The notes beneath the pieces were generated by a model, which worked only from the letters and a program-made list of their open reading frames with translations, was not told the origin of the DNA and searched no databases. Source: JAGWRA01 sp035534615 (GTDB lineage Bacteria; Acidobacteriota; Vicinamibacteria; Vicinamibacterales; CAVVIG01). From it: a stretch of DNA of 5,015 bases. The position numbers and the translations under genes are program-made. The stretch lies in assembly GCA_035534615.1 (NCBI GenBank), contig DATLRO010000106.1, forward strand, positions 1-5,015, read 5' to 3'. Numbering within the stretch: the stretch's first letter is position 1; each line of letters begins with the position of its first letter. This document shows positions 1 through 5,015 of the stretch, one piece after another.

Positions 1-3000
1 TTCGGCGCGATGGAGGGGCTGACCGAGGCGGCGCTCGACCGGAGCGTCCTGCCGTTTCCGTCGCACGAGATCGATCCCTACCGCGGCCTGGCGCCGCACC
101 TCGGGGTGGCGTCGGCCCGCGCCCGCGCGCTGCACGCCGTCGCGACCGGGGCGGCGCGCGTGCTCGTCACGTCGGCCGCCGCGCTGCTGCCGCGCCTGAC
201 CTCGCCCGAGCGGCTGCTCGCGGCGTCGCTGGATCTGGCGCCCGGCCTCGACGTCGGCCCGACCGACCTGGCCGACCTCCTGGTGGACGCCGGCTTCACG
301 CGCGAGGATCCGGTCGACGCGCACGGCGAGTTCTGCGTGCGCGGCGGCATCGTCGATCTGTTCCCGGCCGGCGAGGCGCAGCCGGTCCGGCTGGAATTCA
401 TCGGCGACACGATCGAATCGATGCGCCGGTTCGATCCCGCCACCCAGCGCTCGACCGCCGCCGTCGACCGGCTCGCCGTCGTGCCGCTGCGGGAATCGTT
501 CGGCGGCCGCGGATCGGCCGATCCCGCGCTGGCGCGGCAGCTCAGCGCGACCGTCTTCGACTACGCCCTCCGCACGCGCCAGCTCGCGGTCATCGTCTCG
601 GCGCGCGACGAAGTCGACGTGCAGGCCGCCCGCTTCCTCGATCAGGTGCAGCGCAGCTACGACGATGCGGTGGCGCGCGGGGAAGAGGTGGCGGCACCGG
701 CCGAGCTGTTCGCCGACTGGGCGGCCGTGCAGCACCGGCTGGACGAGGCGGTGGTGCTGGACGTGCTCGGGGCCGGCGGCCCGGAGTCGCCGGACGCCGG
801 GCCGACGCCGGCGCTGCCGGCCGCGGTCCGGCACATCGCGTGTCAGCCGGCCGTGGAGCTGCGCGGGCGGATCGGCGGGTGGATCGAAGAGGTGCGGCGC
901 CGGCGCGAGGCGGGCGACACCGTGCTGTTCGTGGCGGCGACCGCCGGGCGCGCGGAGCGGATCGTCGATCTGCTGAAGGACTACGAGCTGCGCGGCGCGT
1001 CGATGGACGAGGCGGAGGCGACGCAGTACGCGAGCGTCCTGCTGACGACCGGCGCGCTGTCGCACGGCTTCCGCCTGCCGGCGGCGGCGCTGCAGATCTA
1101 CGCCGAGGCGGACGTCTTCGAAGAGGAGCGGCGCGGCCCCGACCGGCGCCGGTCGGCGACGCGGGCGTTCCTGTCCGACCTGCGGGACCTGAAGGTCGGC
1201 GACTTCGTGGTGCACGTCGACCACGGCATCGGCGCGTTCGTCGGGCTCAAGCAGATCACGGTCGGCGACGCCGTGCAGGAGTTCCTCGAGCTGCGGTACG
1301 CGGGGGAGGACAAGCTGTTCGTCCCCGTCGAGCGGCTCGATCTCGTGCAGAAGTACACCGGCGCGTCGCGGCCGCCGGTCGACCGGCTCGGCAGCGCCTC
1401 GTGGGAGCGGGCGAAGACCCGCGTCCGCAAGGCGATGCGCGACATGGCCGAGGAGCTCCTCAAGCTGTACGCCGCCCGGAAGGCCGTGCCGGGCTACGCG
1501 TTCGGCCCGGACACGCGGTGGCAGCAGGAATTCGAGGATGCGTTCGAGTACGAGCTGACCCCCGATCAGAAGACCGCCATCGCCGACATCAAGCGCGACA
1601 TGGAGAGCCCGTCGCCGATGGATCGGCTGCTGTGCGGCGACGTCGGGTACGGCAAGACGGAAGTGGCGATGCGCGCCGCGTTCAAGGCGGTGATGGACGG
1701 CAAGCAGGTGGCGTTCCTGGCGCCGACCACCGTGCTGGCGTTCCAGCACCAGAAGACGCTGAGCGAGCGCTTCGCCGGGTTCCCGGTCCGGATCGACATG
1801 ATCAGCCGGTTCCGGACGAAGACCGAGCAGAAGGCGACCCTCGCCGACCTCGCCCTCGGCCGGGTCGACGTCATCGTCGGGACGCACCGCCTGCTGTCGA
1901 AGGACGTGCAGTTCCGCGACCTCGGCCTGCTCGTCGTGGACGAGGAGCAGCGCTTCGGCGTCGCGCACAAGGAGCGGATCAAGCAGCTCCGCCGGAGGGT
2001 CGACGTGCTGACGATGACCGCCACGCCGATTCCCCGGACGCTCAACATGTCGCTCGTCGGCATCCGCGACATGTCGATCATCGAGACGCCGCCGAAGGAC
2101 CGGCTGTCGATTCAGACCAACGTCGTCAAGTTCGACCAGCAGGTGATCGCCCGGGCGATCCGGAACGAGCTGGCGCGCGGCGGCCAGGTGTACGTCGTCC
2201 ACAACCGGGTCGAGTCGATCTTCTCGATCGGCAACCTCATCGCCCGGCTCGTCCCCGAGGCGCGGGTCGTCGTCGCGCACGGCCAGATGGGCGAGGAGGC
2301 GCTGGAGCAGGCGATGCTCGACTTCGTCGCGCGCAAGTTCGACATCCTGCTGGCGACGACGATCATCGAGAACGGCCTGGACATCCCGAACGTCAACACC
2401 ATCATCATCAATCGCGCCGACCGGTACGGCCTGTCCCAGCTCTACCAGCTGCGCGGCCGCGTCGGGCGATCCGACCGGCCGGCGTACGCCTACCTGCTGA
2501 TTCCGCCCGAAGACGTGCTGTCGTCGATCGCGAAGAAGCGGCTGGCGGCCATCCGGGAATTCAGCGACCTCGGCAGCGGCTTCCGCGTGGCGGCGCTCGA
2601 CCTCGAGATCCGCGGCGCCGGCAACCTGCTCGGCGGCGAGCAGAGCGGGCACATCGAGGCGATCGGCTTCGAGATGTACATGAAGCTGCTCGAGGAGACC
2701 GTCCGGCAGCTGAAGGGGGAAGAGCTCGAAGACGAGACCCGTGCGACCGTCAACCTGCACGTCGACCTGCGGATCGACGACCGCTACGTCCCCGACATGA
2801 ACCAGCGGCTGATGGTGTACCGGCAGATCGCCGGCGCACGGTCGGAGGACGAGCTGGCGCGGGGGCTCGACGGGCTGCGCGACCGCTACGGGCCGCTGCC
2901 CGACTCGGTCCTGAACCTCGGCGATTACGCCCGCCTGCGGATCATGGCCGAGCGGCTCGGCGTCGAGTCGATCGACCGCGAAGGCCAGGTCGTCGTCTTG

Positions 3001-3387
3001 AAGTTCAGGGCGCAGGCGAAGGTCGACCCCACCCGGCTGGTCGCGCTCGTCCGCCAGCGCCGCGAGCTGACGCTCGTGCCGCCCGCGTCGCTGAAGCTCG
3101 ACCTGCGGGCCGGCGGCCATGGCGCCGAGCGCTCGAGCCCACCCCGCGGTCCTCGTGGCGCCGAGCTTCCGCCTCCGCAACCGCTTCGGCGGACTCGCGG
3201 TCAGCTCGGCCCGGGCGCCCGACCGCCCGGCGCTTCCTGGTGGACCACCCGGGCCCAGACCGGCGAGGTGCGCCCCGGCTTCACGAAGGAAGCGATCCTG
3301 AAGCCGGCCGGCGAGGATCCGCGGGCCGAAGACGGGCTGTTCGCCCGGGTCGGGGCGTTGTTGAGCGACCTGCAGGATCGCGGATAG
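1..3387 (+). CDS. mfd: Transcription-repair coupling factor Mfd (5' end outside window)
   Basis: Mfd is a cytoplasmic DNA translocase that binds RNA polymerase stalled at DNA lesions, pushes it off and recruits UvrA for nucleotide excision repair. The frame is open to the left edge. An ATG at nt 10 is probably internal, because the visible protein begins near the E. coli Mfd PYDSFSPH region (here PYRGLAPH), so roughly 60-70 residues are missing. Domains in order: UvrB-homology and UvrA-binding region (nt 1 to about 1150; HGEFCVRGGIVDLFP near 322-366); CarD-like RNA polymerase-interacting domain (about 1171-1360; VGDFVVHVDHGIG); SF2 helicase/translocase lobes with Walker A GDVGYGKT (1636-1659), DEEQ box (1939-1950), TATPIPRT (2017-2040), TTIIENGLDIP (2356-2388) and QLRGRVGR (2446-2469); then the C-terminal TRCF/D7 domain (about 2760-3110). 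The helicase motifs I checked look intact, so an active protein is expected. The C-terminus is odd: a Pro/Arg-rich stretch (3120-3240) separates D7 from a final segment containing GFTKEAIL. The family call is firm. Confidence 0.97.
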   Translation, partial: FGAMEGLTEAALDRSVLPFPSHEIDPYRGLAPHLGVASARARALHAVATGAARVLVTSAAALLPRLTSPERLLAASLDLAPGLDVGPTDLADLLVDAGFTREDPVDAHGEFCVRGGIVDLFPAGEAQPVRLEFIGDTIESMRRFDPATQRSTAAVDRLAVVPLRESFGGRGSADPALARQLSATVFDYALRTRQLAVIVSARDEVDVQAARFLDQVQRSYDDAVARGEEVAAPAELFADWAAVQHRLDEAVVLDVLGAGGPESPDAGPTPALPAAVRHIACQPAVELRGRIGGWIEEVRRRREAGDTVLFVAATAGRAERIVDLLKDYELRGASMDEAEATQYASVLLTTGALSHGFRLPAAALQIYAEADVFEEERRGPDRRRSATRAFLSDLRDLKVGDFVVHVDHGIGAFVGLKQITVGDAVQEFLELRYAGEDKLFVPVERLDLVQKYTGASRPPVDRLGSASWERAKTRVRKAMRDMAEELLKLYAARKAVPGYAFGPDTRWQQEFEDAFEYELTPDQKTAIADIKRDMESPSPMDRLLCGDVGYGKTEVAMRAAFKAVMDGKQVAFLAPTTVLAFQHQKTLSERFAGFPVRIDMISRFRTKTEQKATLADLALGRVDVIVGTHRLLSKDVQFRDLGLLVVDEEQRFGVAHKERIKQLRRRVDVLTMTATPIPRTLNMSLVGIRDMSIIETPPKDRLSIQTNVVKFDQQVIARAIRNELARGGQVYVVHNRVESIFSIGNLIARLVPEARVVVAHGQMGEEALEQAMLDFVARKFDILLATTIIENGLDIPNVNTIIINRADRYGLSQLYQLRGRVGRSDRPAYAYLLIPPEDVLSSIAKKRLAAIREFSDLGSGFRVAALDLEIRGAGNLLGGEQSGHIEAIGFEMYMKLLEETVRQLKGEELEDETRATVNLHVDLRIDDRYVPDMNQRLMVYRQIAGARSEDELARGLDGLRDRYGPLPDSVLNLGDYARLRIMAERLGVESIDREGQVVVLKFRAQAKVDPTRLVALVRQRRELTLVPPASLKLDLRAGGHGAERSSPPRGPRGAELPPPQPLRRTRGQLGPGARPPGASWWTTRAQTGEVRPGFTKEAILKPAGEDPRAEDGLFARVGALLSDLQDRG
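3120..3210 (+). repeat. Atypical palindromic segment inside mfd, possible inserted repeat element
   Basis: This in-frame segment encodes a Pro/Arg/Gly-rich linker between the Mfd D7 domain and the C-terminal tail. Its codon use differs from the rest of mfd: 10 of the 29 codons from 3121 to 3207 end in A or T (for example CCA, CCT, CGT, CTT, CAA, ACT), where the gene otherwise nearly always ends codons in G or C. The frame beginning at 3119 instead shows strong GC third positions here. TGGCGCCGAGC occurs twice, at 3120-3130 and 3156-3166, 36 bases apart. An 8-base inverted repeat GCCGAGCT/AGCTCGGC (3160-3167 and 3203-3210) encloses a 6-base one, TCCGCC/GGCGGA (3168-3173 and 3188-3193). These are seen directly. 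That this is a dispersed element inserted in frame, like the palindromic elements known in Rickettsia genes, is inference. It could equally be a fast-evolving linker. Boundaries are approximate. Confidence 0.4.
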
Positions 3388-3390
3388 AAT
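3361..3390 (+). promoter_or_regulatory. Possible sigma-70-type promoter for the SurA-like gene
   Basis: TTGAGC (3361-3366, 4 of 6 matches to the -35 consensus) and TAGAAT (3385-3390, 5 of 6 matches to the -10 consensus) are 18 bases apart. The -10 box includes the mfd stop codon. Transcription would begin near 3397 and give a leader of about 30 bases. In a GC-rich region the AT-rich patch stands out, and TGATAC is repeated at 3393-3398 and 3401-3406. Read-through from mfd is also possible given the 39-base gap, so this may be an internal operon promoter. The call rests on pattern matching alone. Confidence 0.35.
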
Positions 3391-3413
3391 GTTGATACGG
3401 TGATACTTGCACC

Positions 3414-3421
3414 GAGGAAAG
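3414..3421 (+). promoter_or_regulatory. Ribosome binding site that decides the SurA-like gene start
   Basis: GAGGAAAG contains a good Shine-Dalgarno core (GAGGA, 3414-3418) eight bases before the ATG at 3427. The alternative upstream GTG at 3400 has no such site in front of it and would add nine charged residues ahead of the signal peptide, so the ATG is preferred. Confidence 0.75.
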
Positions 3422-3426
3422 ATCTT

Positions 3427-4536
3427 ATGAAGAACCGCAGGACGTTCACGACGACCCGCCGGCTCGGCACGGGGCTGGTGGTGGGGCTGCTGGCGCTGGC
3501 GACCGGCGTGGTCACGGCCCGCGCCGACATCATCCAGGCGATCATCGTGAAGGTGAACGGCGACATCTTCACGAAGACCGACCTCGAAGCGCGGCAGTTC
3601 GCGGCGCTCCGCCAGAAGGGCGAGGAGTTCGACCCGAAGGTCGATCCGAAGAACGCGGCGCTCAAGAAGGCGCTGGATGAAATCACGCCGCAGCTCCTGG
3701 TGCAGGCGGTCGACGAGCTGCTGCTGGTCCAGCGCGGGAAAGACCTCGGCTATGCCCTGACCGACGATCAGTTCAACTCCATCGTCGACAACATCAAGAA
3801 GAGCAATCACATCGAGACCCAGGCGCAGTGGGACGAGGCGCTCAAGCAGGAGCACATGACGATGGCCGACCTGCGCGATTCCCTCGAGAACCAGATGCTC
3901 ATGACGCGGGTCGAGCAGAACGAGGTCTTCGATCGCATCGCCGTGTCGGATCAGGAGGCGAAGCAGTATTACGAGTCGCATCTGGCGGCGTTCACCGCGC
4001 CGCCGCAGGTGACGCTGCGCGAGATCCTCGTGGCCGTGCCGGACACCGGCAAGACGATCAGCGTCGGCGCGGACGATGCGGCGAAGGCGAAGGCGGAGGA
4101 GATCCGCAAGCGCATCATGTCGGGGCAGGAGTCGTTCGAGAAGGCGGCCGCCGCCGAGTCGGACTCGCCGTCGAAGGCGAACGCCGGCCTGATCGGGCCG
4201 CTCAACGTGCCCGACCTGTCGGCCGGCATCCAGAAGCTGCTGGCGGACATGAAGCCGGGGGACGTCACGCCGATCCTGCGGACGCCGCGCGGGTACCAGA
4301 TCCTGCAGCTGGTGTCCCGGACGCCGGCGAAGGTGACGCCGTTCGACAAGGCGCGCGAGCAGATCAGCGGCCGCGTGTTCACGAAGAAGCGGCAGGAAGC
4401 GTTCGCGGCCTACCTGAAGAAGCTCCGCTCCCAGGCGATCATCCAGTGGGAGAACGCGCCGCTGGAGAAGGCGTACGAAGAAGGGCTGAAGCAGGGCGAC
4501 CAGGCCCTGATGGGCCCCCTGTCGTCCTCCTCGTAG
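3427..4536 (+). CDS. SurA-like periplasmic chaperone with one parvulin-type PPIase domain
   Basis: The 369-residue product resembles SurA-type folding factors, which hold and fold outer-membrane and secreted proteins in the periplasm. The start at ATG 3427 is supported by the Shine-Dalgarno site just upstream. Residues 1-33 form a signal peptide: a basic start with two RR pairs, a hydrophobic stretch at about 13-31 and a likely cleavage after ARA (31-33). RRTF near the start partly resembles a Tat motif, but Sec export is more likely. Residues 34 to about 190 are the helical SurA N-terminal domain, opening with the typical KVNGDIFTKTDLE motif. Residues 195 to about 297 are a parvulin domain (LREILV, then PGDVTPI and GYQILQL), and 298-369 a helical tail ending in four serines. 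E. coli SurA has two parvulin domains; this has one. The usual active-site histidines are replaced by E199 and Q291, and the region from residue 195 to the end has no histidine or cysteine, so isomerase activity is doubtful while chaperone function remains plausible. It follows mfd by 39 bases. Confidence 0.9.
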   Translation: MKNRRTFTTTRRLGTGLVVGLLALATGVVTARADIIQAIIVKVNGDIFTKTDLEARQFAALRQKGEEFDPKVDPKNAALKKALDEITPQLLVQAVDELLLVQRGKDLGYALTDDQFNSIVDNIKKSNHIETQAQWDEALKQEHMTMADLRDSLENQMLMTRVEQNEVFDRIAVSDQEAKQYYESHLAAFTAPPQVTLREILVAVPDTGKTISVGADDAAKAKAEEIRKRIMSGQESFEKAAAAESDSPSKANAGLIGPLNVPDLSAGIQKLLADMKPGDVTPILRTPRGYQILQLVSRTPAKVTPFDKAREQISGRVFTKKRQEAFAAYLKKLRSQAIIQWENAPLEKAYEEGLKQGDQALMGPLSSSS

Positions 4537-4537
4537 C

Positions 4538-4602
4538 GGACGGGAGCCTGACGCGGCGGCCTCACTCCGATCAGGAGCCCTGTGACCCTGTCCCGTCCTT
4601 TT
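4538..4602 (+). terminator. Long inverted repeat followed by TTTT; possible weak terminator or attenuator
   Basis: GGACGGGA (4538-4545), starting one base after the stop codon of the SurA-like gene, pairs perfectly with TCCCGTCC (4591-4598), which is followed by TTTT (4599-4602). Inside the 45-base loop CCTGA (4547-4551) can pair with TCAGG (4571-4575). The layout resembles a terminator, but the loop is large and the T run is short. The preferred start of the next gene (GTG 4582) and its ribosome binding site lie inside the loop, so control of translation or attenuation is an alternative. It may also be chance in GC-rich DNA. Confidence 0.25.
4573..4577 (+). promoter_or_regulatory. Possible ribosome binding site of the NusG-like gene
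   Basis: AGGAG lies four bases before GTG 4582. The core is good but the spacing is shorter than usual. The first three bases can be masked by pairing with 4547-4551, or with CCTG at 4579-4582. The other in-frame candidate, ATG 4636, has no recognisable site upstream, so this one favours the GTG start. Confidence 0.4.
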
Positions 4603-5015
4603 CCGGGTTCGGCTGCAGGCCCGTATTTCAGCCCGATGCGGGAGGCTGGTGGATCCGGCGATCCTGCGGCTGGTCTGATCCGGCCGATCGAGCGGCCGGG
4701 CGCCGCGCATTGGTACGCGATCTGGACGCGGTCGCGGCACGAGCAGGTGGTGCGCGAGCAGCTCCAGCGAAAGCAGGTCGAGGCGTTCCTCCCGACGATT
4801 ACCCGCTGGAGCCGCTGGAAGGACCGGCGGAAGAGGGTCGACTGGCCGCTGTTTCCCGGGTACTGTTTCGCGCGCTTCGACCCGACCGACACGCTGTCGG
4901 TGCTGAAGTGCACCGGCGTCGTGAAGATCGTCTCGTTCGACGGGCAGCCGGCGGCCATTCCGGATCACGAGGTCGAGAGCATCCGGACGCTGGTGACGAG
5001 CGAGCTGCAGTACGA
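4582..5015 (+). CDS. NusG-family elongation/antitermination factor, NGN domain (3' end outside window)
   Basis: NusG-family proteins bind the RNA polymerase clamp through an NGN domain and alter pausing or termination. The NGN domain begins at HWYAIWTRSRHE (from nt 4708, residue 43 if GTG 4582 is the start). It includes the hallmark PLFPGY (residues 89-94, nt 4846-4863) and continues through GVVKIV and IPDHEVESIR to the edge; the KOW domain must lie outside. There are 144 complete codons, with no stop. The WSRWKDRR stretch followed by PLFPGY resembles specialised paralogs (RfaH, UpxY, LoaP) more than housekeeping NusG, and the absence of adjacent secE or rplK supports this. The start is uncertain. 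GTG 4582 has a nearby AGGAG but gives an unusual 42-residue Gly/Pro/Ala-rich extension whose codons often end in A or T up to about 4674; ATG 4636 lacks a ribosome site. The extension may partly be untranslated leader. The gene begins 45 bases after the SurA-like gene, so co-transcription is possible. Confidence 0.85.
   Translation, partial: MTLSRPFPGSAAGPYFSPMREAGGSGDPAAGLIRPIERPGAAHWYAIWTRSRHEQVVREQLQRKQVEAFLPTITRWSRWKDRRKRVDWPLFPGYCFARFDPTDTLSVLKCTGVVKIVSFDGQPAAIPDHEVESIRTLVTSELQY
4651..4664 (+). repeat. Small hairpin at the start of the NusG-like gene
   Basis: GGATC (4651-4655) and GATCC (4660-4664) form a perfect 5-base stem with loop CGGC. A near copy of the core, GATCCGGCCGATC, recurs at 4677-4689 with one extra base compared with GATCCGGCGATC at 4652-4663. 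The pair may be a tandem duplication in the leader or N-terminal extension. No function can be assigned. Confidence 0.35.
4680..4699 (+). repeat. GC-only hairpin just before the NGN domain
   Basis: CCGGCCG (4680-4686) and CGGCCGG (4693-4699) form a perfect 7-base, all-GC stem with a six-base loop ATCGAG, ending eight bases before the first NGN codon. No T run follows, so it is not an intrinsic terminator. If translation starts upstream it encodes part of the linker RPIERPG; if it starts later, it is a strong leader structure that could affect ribosome access. Confidence 0.45.

Noticed and set aside
3119..3301. Separate small gene starting at ATG 3119 in the frame with GC-rich third positions
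   Set aside because: No ribosome binding site is evident and it lies wholly within mfd. The codon bias is better explained as a trace of an inserted or frame-shifted segment.
840..3395. Long open frame of about 850 codons in another + frame across mfd
   Set aside because: It is an out-of-frame shadow of mfd with Arg/Ala/Gly-rich composition and no recognisable domain, a typical result of high GC content.
3400..3426. GTG at 3400 as start of the SurA-like gene
   Set aside because: It has no ribosome site and would put extra residues before a complete signal peptide; ATG 3427 has GAGGAAAG at good spacing.
3201..3686. Open frame on the - strand spanning the mfd end and the SurA-like gene start
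   Set aside because: It overlaps two well-supported genes, has a low-complexity Ser/Arg/Pro-rich product and no recognisable family. The other - strand frames are rejected for the same reasons.
4649..4678. Nine-codon mini-ORF (GTG to TGA) after GGGAGG at 4640-4645, as a possible leader peptide
   Set aside because: The spacing of three bases is too short, the frame is +2 relative to the NusG-like gene, and the peptide has no run of one amino acid typical of attenuation.
4410..4958. Open frame on the - strand opposite the end of the SurA-like gene and the NusG-like gene
   Set aside because: The + strand here encodes an unmistakable NGN domain, and the reverse product shows no family features.

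Overview
The window is about two-thirds G+C and densely coding on the + strand. It holds the end of one gene, one complete gene and the beginning of a third. Strongly GC-biased third codon positions, a periplasmic SurA-type chaperone (implying an outer membrane) and the overall protein sequences suggest a high-GC Gram-negative bacterium. My best guess is Acidobacteriota, perhaps the Vicinamibacteria group, with Myxococcota-like deltaproteobacteria as the alternative. This placement is an impression from protein similarity, not a computed result.

Layout. Positions 1-3387 encode nearly all of Mfd, the transcription-repair coupling factor; its N-terminal 60-70 or so residues lie off the left edge. 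A 39-base gap carries a Shine-Dalgarno site, and a possible sigma-70-type promoter overlaps the end of mfd. Positions 3427-4536 encode a secreted SurA-like protein with one parvulin domain. A 45-base spacer follows, then a NusG-family protein (NGN domain) opens at about 4582 and runs off the right edge. The spacer and the weakly coding-like start of this last gene contain several inverted repeats.

Functional reading. Mfd removes RNA polymerase stalled at lesions and recruits UvrA. The SurA-like protein assists folding of exported proteins. The NusG-like protein is probably a specialised elongation or antitermination factor (RfaH/UpxY/LoaP-like) rather than housekeeping NusG, because secE and rplK are not beside it. 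Such paralogs often head long polysaccharide or secondary-metabolite operons, so the region to the right may be one.

I see no previously undescribed system. The most interesting local signals are an in-frame, compositionally odd palindromic segment near the Mfd C-terminus, loss of the usual parvulin histidines in the SurA-like protein, and a structured leader in front of the NusG-like gene.
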